Source: Mesotaenium endlicherianum
Lineage: Eukaryota > Streptophyta > Zygnematophyceae > Zygnematales > Mesotaeniaceae
NCBI GenBank assembly: GCA_009602735.1
Contig: WELA01012059.1
Coordinates: forward strand, 14,238-78,237
DNA: 64,000 nucleotides
Direction of reading: 5' to 3'
Shown here: positions 36,310 to 47,283 of the stretch, one piece after another
Layout of the letters: the number at the start of each line of letters is the position of its first letter
Numbering within the stretch: the stretch's first letter is position 1
Position numbers and translations under genes: made by a program
The notes under the pieces: model-generated
Told to the model about the DNA's origin: nothing
Database searches by the model: none
What the model saw: the letters and a program-made list of their open reading frames with translations, nothing else

Positions 36310-37640
36310 TGGTCTCAGCCCAGCAGAGAGCACAAGTAGAAAGGTTGCTGAAGAAACATCGCAAGGTGTATGCTTTTACTAAGGAAGAGATTGGTAGAAC
36401 CACTGTCAGTATGTGTGAGGTCACACTAACTACTGATAACCCAGTCAGACTAGGGCCGCATAAGCTCAGTCAGATAGAGTGGGACTGTGCAGAGAAAACT
36501 TGCGAAGAGCTGCATAAGCTCCGCATGATTACAAAATCTACCTCAATGCATGGGGCTCCCACAGAAGTAGTCGCTAAAAAGGACGAGGTCGGCAATTACA
36601 CTACCACTCGTATGTATCGAGATTACAGGCGACTGAATCTCTACACAAAGCCAGACAGCTATATGATGCCTACACCAGAGCGGATCTTTGCGATTGCCAC
36701 CACCGAGAAGGTGTCTAGCATCATCGATCTGCGCCAAGGCTTCAACCAGATCCCCATGAAAACAGGAGATCGAGGTAAGACCGCTTTCTGGGCTCAAAGG
36801 GAACTTTGGCAATGGACAGTAATGCCGTTTGGGCTGAAAAATGCCCCAGCCATATTTCAGAGGACTATGGACAAAGTGCTGGAGGGGCTGGATTTTGCTA
36901 AGCCATACATTGACGATGTGGTAGTATTCAGCAAGTCCATAGAGGAGCACCTCGAGCACTTGGAACAAGTGTTCTAGCGCCTGGAGAAATTCCAGATGAA
37001 GCTGCATCCTGGGAAGTGCAGATTCTTTGAGGCACACGTGCCTTACCTAGGACATGAGATTGGGAACAATGCTATGTCCCCTCAGGCTGTGAAGACTGAG
37101 GCCATTTACAAGATACCTGCACTCGCGAATGTGTCTAAGGTGAAAGCTCTGTTAGGGCTAAGCGGATACTATCGTAAGTTTGTGAAGGATTATAGCAAAA
37201 TTTCTAAACCCCTGACGGAACTCCTCAAAAAGGATGTGCCTTTTGTGTGGACAGAAGCTCAGGAGAAAGCCATGTACGAGCTTAAGGAGCGGCTGGTAAC
37301 AGCCCCACTCTTGCGAACGCCTGACTACTCCAAGCGGTTCAATCTGCACACTGACTGGAGTCGTGTGGGAATTGGCGCAGTGCTCACTCAGGCCGCAAGC
37401 CCTAGAGAGGAGTATGTCATTGCCTATGCCTCACGCTCTAACAATCGAGCGGAGAGCAACTACTCGTCCTACGAAGGAGAGCTGCTGGCAGTGGTTTAGG
37501 CTGTCACACACTTCAGAGAGTATCTGTGGGGAAGACCCTTCACGCTGATCACGCATCACTCACCAATACTATGGCTGATGAAGAATGGAGACCTCACTGG
37601 TAAGTTGGCTCGCTGGGCTCTTAAGCTGCAAGAGTACCAA
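36310..37640 (+). pseudogene. reverse transcriptase and RNase H region
   Basis: RT finger and palm motifs occur in order: YRDYRRLN, LRQGFNQIPM, FGLKNAPAIFQRTMD and YIDDVVVFS, the catalytic YIDD box. The connection (LGLSGYYRKFVKDYSKI) and RNase H (FNLHTDWSRVGIGAVL, SNYSSYEGELLAVV, LSRNPDPSSD) follow. These copy element RNA to DNA in the family. Part of a fossil element. Confidence 0.85.
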
Positions 37641-37899
37641 ATGACGGTGGTGCACAGAGCAGGAGTGCTCAACAACGACGCCGATGGACTCAGCAGGAAC
37701 CCAGACCCATCTTCAGACGACAAAACAGGAGCTCGAGAGGACGAAGACCCGAGCAGCCCAGCAGAGTTGGTGGCTTGCCTAGCCGAAATGGCTGGAATGG
37801 TAGCATCAGGTGAAGCTGAGCCTCTACCCCTGTTCAGTCCAGAGATCTGGAAAGATCAAGCTACTATGCACTCGCTGAAGATGGGAACTCACTTGGAAG

Positions 37900-38980
37900 G
37901 GCTATCAGTGAAGGAGAAGGACCAGGTAAGCCATCGAGCTAAAAGGTTTTGCTGGAAACGCAACAACCTCTTCAAAATTAAAGAAACTGGTCAGGAGAAA
38001 TTAGTGCCAGAACCCATCAGGAGACGAGCCCTTGTGCAGGAAATGCACAAGAACACTAGACACTACGGTGTCAAGAAGACGTATAGTCTTTTGGAGCTGT
38101 CTTACTGGTGGAGGGGCATGAAGCAGCAGTGTGAAGATGTGATCAAGGCCTGCCAAAGCTGTGATCGCGTCAAGGCTGGTTTTACACAGCAACATCCACA
38201 CTTGCAACCTTTGCCAATCACGGGCCTAGGCTACCGCTGGAGCTGCGATCTCGCTGGTAAGCTACCGCTGTCTAAGCGAGGTAACAAGTATATCATGGTC
38301 ATGATTGAGCATTTCTCTAAGTGGATAGTGGTCGCGCCTCTGACTGCTAAGGAGAGTCTAGGGACCGCGAAAGCACTCCTCAATGGTGTGATTGTGCGTC
38401 ATGGAGCTCCAGCAGAAGTGCTAACAGACCAAGGGTCTGAGTTTCAAGGATCTTTTCAGAAACTCTTGGATAGATGCTTCATCAATCATCGCACTACGTC
38501 TAGAGATCATCCGCAAGCAATTGGTCCGGCAAAAAGGATGGTACAAACCATTAAGTCTGCTTTGCGCAAGTTTTGCCTTGAGCATGACAAGCGTGATTGG
38601 GATCTGGCCCTGCCATGGCTGGTTATGGCTTACAGATTTAGCAAGCAGGCTGCCTTGGCAAATTACTCGCCTTATCAGATACTGTTTGGCAGAAGTCCAG
38701 TAGTGACCAGCAGCATCAAGCAGGAGATTGAACAGGTGAAAGACCTGGACAGCCCTGATGAACCGCTAGAGGTGATGGTACGCCGTAAGGCGTTATTTGA
38801 GCGCATGATGCCGGCTGCGCTGGACAATCTGAAAATTGCGCAGAATAGAGATACGCAGCGTTACGCCAAGACGCGAGACGGGAGCTACCGCTTGCAGATG
38901 ACGCAGATTCAAGAAGGAGACTTCGTCTACCGCAAGCGCCAGACCAAGACCACCATCGACACCAGCTCAGGTGCAGTGAT
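37900..38980 (+). pseudogene. integrase region
   Basis: An N-terminal H-H-C-C zinc-binding segment (HKNTRHYGVKKTY, CQSCDRVK) precedes the core with SCDLAGKLPLSKRG, MIEHFSKWIVVAPL and LTDQGSEFQGSF. The C-terminal stretch has EGDFVYRKRQ. Integrase inserts element DNA in the family. The same order is seen in the fragment at 13.6-14.5 kb. Confidence 0.82.
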
Positions 38981-39044
38981 CTTACGCGTGAAACATGCGT
39001 TTGACAATGGTGTGTTAGAACTGGAAGGTTCTCATGGTTAAACC

Positions 39045-39299
39045 ATGAGAGACCACGTGCAGAATTGCTCGCTGTGCCATTTGCCGAATATTAATCCTAT
39101 GGTTAGGGTTGTGCCCGAGGAATTGGTGCCAGCCACGCCTTTTGCCAGCTGCAAAGTGCTGGATGATCAGGAAGCAATGGTAACTTGCGATAAGTGTGGT
39201 GCCCGTTGGCACACTTTCTGCATTAGCGAGGAAGAGATTATGGCAGGACGATGGGAATGTCCTGACTGCCTTCCTAAACCCCCTAGCCGCAGGGCTTGA
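39045..39299 (+). pseudogene. PHD finger at the C-terminal end of the element's Pol
   Basis: About 84 codons with C-x2-C (CSLC), then CDKCGARWHTFC, then WECPDC. This is the C4-H-C3 zinc pattern of a PHD finger, with the usual Trp before the last cysteine pair. PHD fingers bind histone H3 tails. It takes the place at the end of Pol where families A and B have a chromodomain, so a role in target-site choice is a fair inference. Part of a broken element. Confidence 0.8.
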
Positions 39300-39352
39300 A
39301 AATAATAACTTTCAGCAGAAAAGGCAGGGACGCCTCAGCTGAAAGGGAGGGG

Positions 39353-39618
39353 TGTAAGAGGAATTAAGGCAAGGCAAGTATTTTTAAAATTTTCTGCTGA
39401 GTCTTAGGATAAACAGATGGCAAGAGCTGGGTGGAGGAGAACATTGCTCTGAGTGTTGGTCATGGTTGCATGGTGCAAGTTCAGGAGCCCAGGGATGGGT
39501 CAACCTTGGTAAGGCTTGTCACCGACACACGTGCGAAGGTCGATCAACCATGTTTGCCCACACGTGAGAAGGGCCACCGACATATCAACCAGGTCGTGCC
39601 GAGGGACCGACACTGTTA
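39353..39618 (+). repeat. 3' LTR start of copy 1 (partial)
   Basis: It follows the purine tract GAAAGGGAGGGG and begins TGTAAGAGGAATTAAGG. The far end is not seen, because sequence of copy 2 starts at about 39,620-39,650. No matching 5' LTR was found, so the call rests on position and the purine tract. Confidence 0.55.
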
Positions 39619-40603
39619 GGCACAACAGGTCGGGCTTTGGGACTTCAGAGCAGGTTGTGGATATCATCCACAAGGTTGGAAGGAAAGAAGCGGCCAAGAT
39701 CTTTGGCAACATGATAGGGCAACATTTTATGACCTGGTTGCTGAAGACTATTATGACTTGGCAACAAATAACTTTTGCCAACTAACCTATGTCCAAGCCG
39801 CCAACGGAATCAACTGGAATATTTGAAGTACCTACTTCGGATCAGAGACTTGACCGGAATGTTCGACAACGTTGGGAGCTGACTCCAACTCCAAGGCGCA
39901 AAAATGCTGCTGGAGAACCCAGAGGTACTCACACTCCGCTCAAAGAAGCCAGGATGGCTAAATTGGTGCACGATGTCATGAGTTGCGGGAACGCATAGAC
40001 CATAGGCTAGTTGCGCAAACTACACCTCTGGAAAGGGAAGACACGCCCATGGCAGACGAAGATCACCATGACGAGACTCCGCCATCAAGCAAAGAAGCGG
40101 CAGACAGGTCTACATCAATCACATTATGTGGGCCATGGGTAGAGGACACATAAGTCACGCCGCCTTGGAAGCAGCGGCCGGACTAATTGCGATACCATCA
40201 CCTAGACGAGAAGATACACCTGAACAATAGCAGGCGCCAACACAGGAGGTGACCCCACTGCGAGAAGAAGGTGGACACTCTGGTTACGACACTTATGAGA
40301 GTCCAAGAGCGACTGGAAGTGGTCACTACTGGGAGGCAAGCTCAAGTAGCTGGGAAGCTAATTAGCGCTACCTATCATCCTCACCAGACCGCAAATGGTG
40401 AAATGGTACACCAAGTTGGAGCACTCCAGAGGACGATGACCCAAGACGGCAAGACTATCAGGCCTATCGTGCTGAGCGCCAGTGCAACATTGGTGAATGG
40501 GCCGAAGCAAGTAGCCAAAAGTCTGCAGACTCTGGGAGGTTTGGAAAAACCATATGCTTAATACTAATTATTGAGAGTCACAAGAAGTTGAGTGAAGAAG
40601 CAA

Positions 40604-41106
40604 TGTAGTGATTTGAGTTATTATATATTAATTTGCATATATTTTAATGTTTTCAAATATATTTGGAGTAGTATTGTGTGGAGTCAAGTGTGAATAGGTA
40701 CTCTAGTAACTTGGTTCATGTCCTTTGAACCTTCCAAGGCATTTTCGAAGTTAGAGGAAAGACCTAGAAGAACTCCATGTGGCAAAAGTCAAATGTGCCA
40801 TTTTTAGGTCAAAAGGACATGTGTACATTATTCTAGAAAGAGGTGGCAAGTTTTGGGATGTGTTGGGTGCCAACACATCAACATACACCTTCCTAGAAAT
40901 TACTTATGTAGCAAGTATATAAACAAGAGCTAGAACATAGAAAGACATTCCAGAATCACTCTTGTACTTGCCAAAATCCAGAAATATATTAACTTTCAAG
41001 AAGCCATCTCTCTTTCAAGAAGCTACCACTTGTGTTCAAAGATCCTTGTCTTGAATAGATAAAGTATTCTGTTTTACTAAGTACTTTATCTATCTGTTTC
41101 ACTACA
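40604..41106 (+). repeat. 5' LTR of family B element
   Basis: 503 bp, TGTAGTG...CACTACA. A TATATAAA box at 40916-40923 gives a likely start for element RNA about 30 bases further on. It differs from its partner at about 9 positions. Confidence 0.95.
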
Positions 41107-41107
41107 G

Positions 41108-41119
41108 TGGTATCGGAGC
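41108..41119 (+). other. primer binding site of family B element
   Basis: TGGTATCGGAGC follows the LTR after one base. It matches the usual initiator-methionine tRNA site (TGGTATCAGAGC) except for one base. The same variant occurs in family A at 57586-57597 and, with the complement at 3000-3011, in M1. Confidence 0.85.
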
Positions 41120-41143
41120 TAGGCACTTTGGTAGCACAAGAAG

Positions 41144-42424
41144 ATGGCCGATCCTCAAGACCAACAGCAAGCTTTCGAAGGAAGCCCTTCCTCTCCAAGA
41201 CACCCTCCTCCAGCGCCGATGGGAGAGCCCACTCAAGAAAATCTGCAACAACAAGAAGCACCACAAGGAGGAGCACACCCTCCTCCAGCGTCGATGGGAG
41301 AGCCTACTCAAGGAAATCTCCAACAACAAGAAGCACCACAAGGAGGAGCACCGTCAAATCCCGTGGCAGCCGCTATAGCAAAGTTGACCCCACCACAAGG
41401 AGTTCCCGCAAATGAGTGGGCAGCCTTCCTAATGACCGTCCACAACCAAGTGGGCTTGGCCACCTATGAAGCAACCGTGCAAGCGTCAAGAGAAGCTATG
41501 GCTGCCATGGTTGCCCCTATTGCGAGCAATGCTCAAAATCCAGCCCCGGCTCAAGCGCCTCCACAAGAGCCAACGAGAGCAAGGAAACTCATCAAGCCCG
41601 GCAAACCCGACACTTTCAACCCCGGGAAAGGTGCCAACCTGAATTTATGGCTCTACCAAGTGGAGACGTACCTCGCATTCCTTGAAGTACCCGAGGAGGA
41701 CTACGTTCCCTTTGCCGTTACCTTACTTAGAGGAGCAGCAACATCATGGTGGCGTAACTATCAAGCGGCTATATATCAAGCTATGGCGCACCCCATGCTC
41801 GGCCAAGAGCCCCCACCATCATATGCAAGATGGGCAGATTTTCGTGAGGCCCTCAAGAAGCAATTCATGCCCATCAATGCGGAGAAGATTGCCCGAGGAA
41901 AGCTCCACCATCTCAAGCAAACGACGTCCGTTCAAGAGTATACATCCAGATTTCACGCCCTCACTCTTGAGATCCCCAACATGTCTCTCGAGGAGAAGAT
42001 TGACCGCTACATCTTTGGCCTCAAACCCAAGGTGGCAAAGGAAGTGGAGTTACGCGACTTGACGGACTTCTCAAAGATCATTGAAGTGGCCCAAAAGGTG
42101 GATACCTTGGATTTCAAGCACTCCGTGCCTTCATCTTCACGGGTACCGACGACGCGGGTGTACGCAGCCCCTTCCACATCCGAATCTGGACCCACACCCA
42201 TGGAAATCGGAGTTATTAAAAGGGACCCCGCGGCTGCCCGGAAGAGTGGAAGACCCTCCAATGACACTTATGATGCAAGAAACCAGCAAGGAGTGAAAGC
42301 AAGACTCTCCCCGGCTGAAAAAGAAGCTCTCATGACGGCTGGACTATGCTTTTATTGCAAGGAAAAGGGCCATCGTGCACTTTCATGCCCCAAAAAGTTG
42401 TCAAAAAACGGACAGCGCCGGTAG
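41144..42424 (+). CDS. gag polyprotein of family B element
   Basis: 426 codons. Residues 20-69 are two copies of a 25-residue Pro/Gln-rich unit ([12 protein letters not shown]...), matching the DNA repeat at 41201-41350. The gag core spans about residues 150-300 ([49 protein letters not shown]). One CCHC zinc knuckle ([14 protein letters not shown]) lies near residues 401-414. Gag forms the particle and binds the RNA. Its 3' end overlaps the pol frame by 79 bases in a different frame, an arrangement the family commonly uses with ribosomal frameshifting. Confidence 0.92.
   Translation: MADPQDQQQAFEGSPSSPRHPPPAPMGEPTQENLQQQEAPQGGAHPPPASMGEPTQGNLQQQEAPQGGAPSNPVAAAIAKLTPPQGVPANEWAAFLMTVHNQVGLATYEATVQASREAMAAMVAPIASNAQNPAPAQAPPQEPTRARKLIKPGKPDTFNPGKGANLNLWLYQVETYLAFLEVPEEDYVPFAVTLLRGAATSWWRNYQAAIYQAMAHPMLGQEPPPSYARWADFREALKKQFMPINAEKIARGKLHHLKQTTSVQEYTSRFHALTLEIPNMSLEEKIDRYIFGLKPKVAKEVELRDLTDFSKIIEVAQKVDTLDFKHSVPSSSRVPTTRVYAAPSTSESGPTPMEIGVIKRDPAAARKSGRPSNDTYDARNQQGVKARLSPAEKEALMTAGLCFYCKEKGHRALSCPKKLSKNGQRR
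41201..41350 (+). repeat. two-copy 75-bp tandem repeat in family B gag
   Basis: Two head-to-tail 75-bp units, 41201-41275 and 41276-41350, each coding 25 residues in frame, with only a few base differences. Confidence 0.85.
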
Positions 42425-45400
42425 GCCAGGAGCCTACCACCCCAAGACCCACTTCACGAGAAGGCAACACGCCAAGTGAGGTGGAGACCCCCGTTGAAGA
42501 CGACGTTCCAGCCCCAATGAGTTTGAGAGGTTACCTTGGAGGAGAGAAGGTCCACATCTTGGTGGATAGCGGAGCTCAAGGCAACTTCATTGCTGCAGAT
42601 TTTGCCACCAAGCACGGTATTACTATGCGAACTCTTGACCACGACGAGGAGATTATGATGCCCGATGGATTCTCCTATACTACCCCTTCCAAGAAGACGT
42701 ACCCCTTGGCACTCTCTATCAAGTCCTTCAAGGATAGAGTAGTGTTCTCCCCCATGCAATTGGGCAAGTACGACGTCATCCTAGGGACGCCTTGGTTGAC
42801 CAAGCACAACCCCCAAGTTGATTGGAGGACCGGTACTATCAAGATCAAGAATGACATCACTTCAAGAATCTGTATTTTGCGCGCAATCCAGAATATCCAG
42901 ACCCAAGACATCCAGAAGCCGGCACACGAGATACTATTGTCCGCCCTCCAACTCAAGAGACTTGTGAGGAAGGGACACGAGCTTCTTTTGGCCTTGATCA
43001 CGCCAAAAGACATCAAGAAAGACATCGAGAGTCAAGAAGGCAGCCCCGTTCCCAAGGAGATACAAGAAGTCTTAGAGGACTACAAAGAAGTGTTCTCCCC
43101 GGAATTGCCCAAGGGCCTACCCCCCAAAAGATTCGTAGACCACAAGATAGAGTTGGAGCCCGGAAGCAAGCCCATCTCTCGGCCTACGTTCAAAATGTCA
43201 TACACGGAGCTAGACGAAGTCAAGAAGCAAATCAAGGAGCTACTGGAGCATGGCTTCATTCGACCTAGCAAGTCGCCATTTGGAGCCCCGGTGCTATTTG
43301 TCAAGAAGAAAGATGGTACCTTGAGGATGTGTGTGGACTATCGCGCCCTCAACAAGATCACCATCAAGAATCGATACCCGCTGCCGCGCATGGATGAGCT
43401 CATGGACCGGCTGGTTGGAGCCAAGTACTTCACGAAGATTGACTTACGGAGCGGCTACCACCAGATTCGCATCGCAGAACCGGACATAGAGAAGACGGCA
43501 TTCAGGACAAGATATGGACATTTTGAGTTCATGGTCCTGCCATTTGGACTCACCAACGCGCCAGCAACTTTCATGACTATGATGAACACCATATTTCAGC
43601 CCATGTTGGACAGATTTGTGGTGGTATTCATCGATGACATCCTTATCTACAGCAAGACCCTTGAAGAGCATGCGAGACACTTGAAAGAAGTCCTTGAAGT
43701 ATTGAAGCAAAACAAGCTGTTTGCGAAGGAGTCAAAATGCGAGTTTGCCAAACAAGAAGTGGAGTTCCTAGGTCTCCACGTGACTGCTGATGGCATCAAG
43801 ATAGACCCCAAGAAGACCACGGTGGTGGAGGAATGGCCAACCCCCACGACCAAGAAAGAACTCCAGTCATTCTTGGGATTTGCCAATTGGTACAGAAAAT
43901 TCATCCAAGGCTTCTCGCACATAGCAGCCCCCCTGACAGATCTACTCAAGAAGGACAGGCTATATACATGGACCGAGAAAGAGGAAGAGGCATTTCAAGA
44001 GTTAAAGCGAAGATTGACCACATCCCCGGTGCTCACACTCCCAAGTCCAAACCCAGATTGGCCCTTCCACGTCATCACCGATGCATCTTCCTATGCAATA
44101 GGAGCAATCCTGCTTCAAGACCAAGGCAAGGGACTGCAGCCCATCGCCTACGAGTCAAGGAAGCTAAATCCAGCCGAGCAAAATTATACAACCACGGAGC
44201 GAGAGGCATTGGCGATTGTACATGCCTTGAAGGTTTGGCGCTGCTACGTTGAAGGACGCAAAGTACTGGTCACCACGGACCACGAGGCGTTAAAGCACCT
44301 CCAAACGCAGCCGTATCTCTCAAGGAGACAAGCAAGATGGAGCGGATACTTGCAACAATACAACATCACGATTCAGTACCAGCCCGGCAAGACAAACCCG
44401 GCTGACCCCCTCTCAAGACTGCAATTAAATGCAGTGATGGTATCCCTGAAGACAGATCTGGAAGCTCGATTTTCAGCCGCCTATGAAAGAGACCCTTACT
44501 ACAAGAACGGAGAAGCAGCCTTGGACCCATGCAAGAAGCAAGAAGGCAATTATTGGGTGAGGCAAGATACGGGCCAGAGATGTGTTCCTAATGACTTAGA
44601 CCTCCGGCTCTTGCTTCTACGAGAAGCACACGACAACCCTCTTGGAGGACACTTTGGAATCCTAAGGACCACGGGCGTTCTAGCTAGGACTTATTGTTGG
44701 CCAGGCATGTCTAAGCAAGTCAAGGAGTACTGCAGGAGCTGTGACACATGCCAAAGAATCAAGCCATCATCGCAAAAGGCGGGAGGACTCCTCCAACCAC
44801 TACCAATCCCCGAAAGACAATGGACGGACATCTCAATGGACCTTATCGTGGACTTGCCCGTGACACCTCGAGGCCATAATGCAATACTCACGGCGGTGGA
44901 CAGACTTACCAAGATGGCTCATTTTATTCCCACGACGACTAAGGCTACAGCACCACAACTTGCAAGACTCATCTTTGACAACATCTTCCGACTCCATGGA
45001 CTACCATCAAGAATTGTGTCAGATAGAGATCCAAGATTCACAAGCCATTTCTGGAAAAATCTCTTCAAGAACTTGGGTACATCGCTGGATATGTCTACTG
45101 CCTACCACCCACAATCAGATGGGCAAACCGAGCGTATGAATCGTACCCTAAAGACCTCTCTAAAGGCCTACGTGTCTACCCTCGAGCAAGACTGGGACAT
45201 GTACTTGACCCCCCTCGAGTTTGCCTACAACAACACTTTGCAGGCCTCTACCCAAGAGTCCCCATTCTTCCTCAACTATGGCTTCCATCCGACCACGCCA
45301 CTGAGCTTCACGACTGGCCTTGATGAAGTACCTGCAGCCACAGATCTTATGGAGACATTAGAAGCAGCCCTTATAGCAGCAAAGAAAGCTCTACAACACG

Positions 45401-46011
45401 CGCAAGATGCTCAAGCAAGAGTGGCAAACAGATCCAGAAGAGAAATAACGTACACAGCGGGTGACAACGTGTTACTATCATCCAAGAATATTTCCCTGAA
45501 CAACAGGCCTGCCGGCAGCAAGTTCTCTCCCAAGTATTTGGGACCCTTCAAGATTATCCAGCAAGTCAACCCCGTTGCTTTCAAGCTAGAACTTCCCCAG
45601 ACTATGCACATCGACCCCGTATTCCACGCTTCCCTCTTCAAGCCATATGTGCAACCCGACAACAAGTTCCCAGGACGTGTGACAACCCCACCAGCCCCAA
45701 CAATAGTGGATGATCATTTGGAGTACGAAGTGGAAGACATAGTGGCTATGAGAAATTTCAGGAGACAGCAGCAATACTTGATCAAGTGGAAAGGATATCC
45801 AGATTCGGAGAATAGTTGGGTGGCGGCGCACTACCTTGACAAAGTTCAGAGAAAGTTGAAGCGCTTCCATGCCGCCAACCCCCATCTTGGACCAGCCCCA
45901 AGTCTCTCTACTAGAAGCCCGAAGACTTCAGGGAGGCAGCCTGCCACCATCAAGAAGCAGCAGAAGACCCCTTGGAGGCAGCCTGCAAGAACAAGAAAGA
46001 GGAAAAATTGA
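42346..46011 (+). CDS. pol polyprotein of family B element (protease, RT, RNase H, integrase, chromodomain)
   Basis: A single 1,221-codon open frame. Protease: [12 protein letters not shown] at about residue 71. RT from about 275: [42 protein letters not shown], and the catalytic box [11 protein letters not shown]. RNase [15 protein letters not shown] and [16 protein letters not shown]-like segments. Integrase: H-H-C-C site ([21 protein letters not shown]), core [22 protein letters not shown] and [12 protein letters not shown] with the D-D-E residues. Chromodomain near 1115-1165: [25 protein letters not shown]. This makes it a chromovirus. All catalytic motifs I looked for are present. Confidence 0.95.
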   Translation: MLLLQGKGPSCTFMPQKVVKKRTAPVGQEPTTPRPTSREGNTPSEVETPVEDDVPAPMSLRGYLGGEKVHILVDSGAQGNFIAADFATKHGITMRTLDHDEEIMMPDGFSYTTPSKKTYPLALSIKSFKDRVVFSPMQLGKYDVILGTPWLTKHNPQVDWRTGTIKIKNDITSRICILRAIQNIQTQDIQKPAHEILLSALQLKRLVRKGHELLLALITPKDIKKDIESQEGSPVPKEIQEVLEDYKEVFSPELPKGLPPKRFVDHKIELEPGSKPISRPTFKMSYTELDEVKKQIKELLEHGFIRPSKSPFGAPVLFVKKKDGTLRMCVDYRALNKITIKNRYPLPRMDELMDRLVGAKYFTKIDLRSGYHQIRIAEPDIEKTAFRTRYGHFEFMVLPFGLTNAPATFMTMMNTIFQPMLDRFVVVFIDDILIYSKTLEEHARHLKEVLEVLKQNKLFAKESKCEFAKQEVEFLGLHVTADGIKIDPKKTTVVEEWPTPTTKKELQSFLGFANWYRKFIQGFSHIAAPLTDLLKKDRLYTWTEKEEEAFQELKRRLTTSPVLTLPSPNPDWPFHVITDASSYAIGAILLQDQGKGLQPIAYESRKLNPAEQNYTTTEREALAIVHALKVWRCYVEGRKVLVTTDHEALKHLQTQPYLSRRQARWSGYLQQYNITIQYQPGKTNPADPLSRLQLNAVMVSLKTDLEARFSAAYERDPYYKNGEAALDPCKKQEGNYWVRQDTGQRCVPNDLDLRLLLLREAHDNPLGGHFGILRTTGVLARTYCWPGMSKQVKEYCRSCDTCQRIKPSSQKAGGLLQPLPIPERQWTDISMDLIVDLPVTPRGHNAILTAVDRLTKMAHFIPTTTKATAPQLARLIFDNIFRLHGLPSRIVSDRDPRFTSHFWKNLFKNLGTSLDMSTAYHPQSDGQTERMNRTLKTSLKAYVSTLEQDWDMYLTPLEFAYNNTLQASTQESPFFLNYGFHPTTPLSFTTGLDEVPAATDLMETLEAALIAAKKALQHAQDAQARVANRSRREITYTAGDNVLLSSKNISLNNRPAGSKFSPKYLGPFKIIQQVNPVAFKLELPQTMHIDPVFHASLFKPYVQPDNKFPGRVTTPPAPTIVDDHLEYEVEDIVAMRNFRRQQQYLIKWKGYPDSENSWVAAHYLDKVQRKLKRFHAANPHLGPAPSLSTRSPKTSGRQPATIKKQQKTPWRQPARTRKRKN

Positions 46012-46770
46012 CATTAGACACTCTTCTCTTCTCGCAGTTTCTGGACAGAAAACTAAAACTGCTACTGGTAATAGGTCTCTGCATAATAAATTCTGAAAAT
46101 TTACCTGGCTGTAGTCCATGAGTAGCCGGTCATTTAGAGTCCAAGTTTGCTCAATTTGGAGCACTGGTGAGAGAGATATGATGCTCTAAGTAGAAGGGGG
46201 TCAGGCTGCTGGCATTGTTAGGGCAGAATATGCCTTCTGACATTGTGCCCTCCCCTGAACTTGGAATGCTCTGAAACTCAAGACTCTGGTAGAACATCTT
46301 ACAGCGCCCAGTTTGAGACTTAGTTTGCAGAATTTGGAGAAGTATAGAAGGACTTATGATTTTCAGAAGTTTCTGCACAGATTTGGAGGAGTGCCTACTC
46401 TCTCAGCTCTCAAAGACACTCCAGAAATGAGAATGCTCTCAAATTTGGTGACCCGGTAGAGTTCTCCGACGCGGTCCGTCTGGCACTCAAATTTTCAGAT
46501 TTGGAGCAGTTCTGTGGCCGCTATGAATTTTTGAGTTTGTGGCAGATTCTGGGCCAACTTGTACAATTTCCTTCATCATTAAGGAGTAGGCTAGCCAATA
46601 AGGTCACACCACCTACAACCTTGCCTAGTCTACCTTACATGTGTCGCACCTGACTTGGCGCCTTTGACTAGTCCTCTTCACATGTGTGGCATCTGACTTG
46701 AAACTTTTGACTAGTTTGCTCCACATGTGTAAAACCTGACTTGACGCGCCGAGACGTCGCTTTTTCTATC

Positions 46771-46780
46771 GGGGGGGTGA
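46771..46780 (+). other. polypurine tract of family B element
   Basis: A run of seven G then TGA directly before the 3' LTR, in the position of the plus-strand primer. Confidence 0.6.
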
Positions 46781-47283
46781 TGTAGTGATTTGAGTTATTA
46801 TATATTAGTTCGCATATATTTTAATGTTTTCAAATATATTTGGAGTAGTATTGTGTGGAGTCAAGTGTGAATAGGTACTCTAGTAACTTGGTTCATGTCC
46901 TTTGAACCTTCCAAGGCATTTTCGAAGTTAGAGGAAAGACCTAGAAGAACTCCATGTGGCAAAAGTCAGATGTGCCATTTTTAGGTCAAAAGGACATGTG
47001 TACATTATTCTAGAAAGAGGTGGCAAGTTTTGGGATGTGTTGGGTGCCAACACATCAACATACACTTTCCTAGAACTTACTTATGTAGCAAGTATATAAA
47101 CAAGAGCTAGAACATAGAAAGACATTCCAGAATCACTCTTGTACCTGCCAAAATCCAGGTATATATTAACTTTCAAGAAGCCATCCCTCTTTCAAGAAGC
47201 TACCACTTGTGTTCAAAGATCCTTGTCTTGAATAGATAAAGTATTCTGTTTTACTAAGTACTTTATCTATCTGTTTCACTACA
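46781..47283 (+). repeat. 3' LTR of family B element
   Basis: 503 bp, same ends as the 5' LTR, TATATAAA at 47093-47100. Followed by the AGCAA target duplication. Confidence 0.95.

Larger units (their letters stand above)
30467..39618 (+). mobile_element. Ty3/gypsy element carrying a cytosine-5 DNA methyltransferase and a PHD finger (copy 1, broken)
   Basis: Plus-strand parts in order: gag (30467-31970) with two zinc knuckles, protease (about 32560-32930), cytosine-5 MTase (33190-34200), a long charged linker (34200-36300), RT (36310-36980), RNase H (37150-37640), integrase (37900-38980), PHD finger (39066-39283), purine tract (39341-39352) and the start of a 3' LTR (39353 to about 39618). 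RT is recognised from FGLKNAPAIFQRTMD and YIDDVVVF. Integrase is recognised from the H-H-C-C zinc site and from IEHFSKW and LTDQGSEFQGSF. The element is broken, with roughly seven breaks, and its 5' LTR was not found. It is a fossil of intermediate age. Confidence 0.9.
40604..47283 (+). mobile_element. Ty3/gypsy chromovirus family B, whole-looking
   Basis: A 6,680-bp element with 503-bp LTRs (40604-41106, 46781-47283), ends TGTAGTG...CACTACA, and an exact AGCAA target duplication (40599-40603 and 47284-47288). It has a primer binding site (41108-41119), gag (41144-42424), pol (42346-46011) and a G-run before the 3' LTR. It looks whole, with no breaks seen in gag or pol. By eye the LTRs differ at 9 of 503 positions (about 1.8 percent). 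At plant-like rates that means an insertion on the order of one million years ago; the rate in this organism is unknown. It sits inside copy 2 of the methyltransferase lineage. Confidence 0.95.

Noticed and set aside
42675-43949. Several minus-strand frames of 74-116 codons inside family B pol
   Set aside because: Antisense shadows of an intact pol frame.
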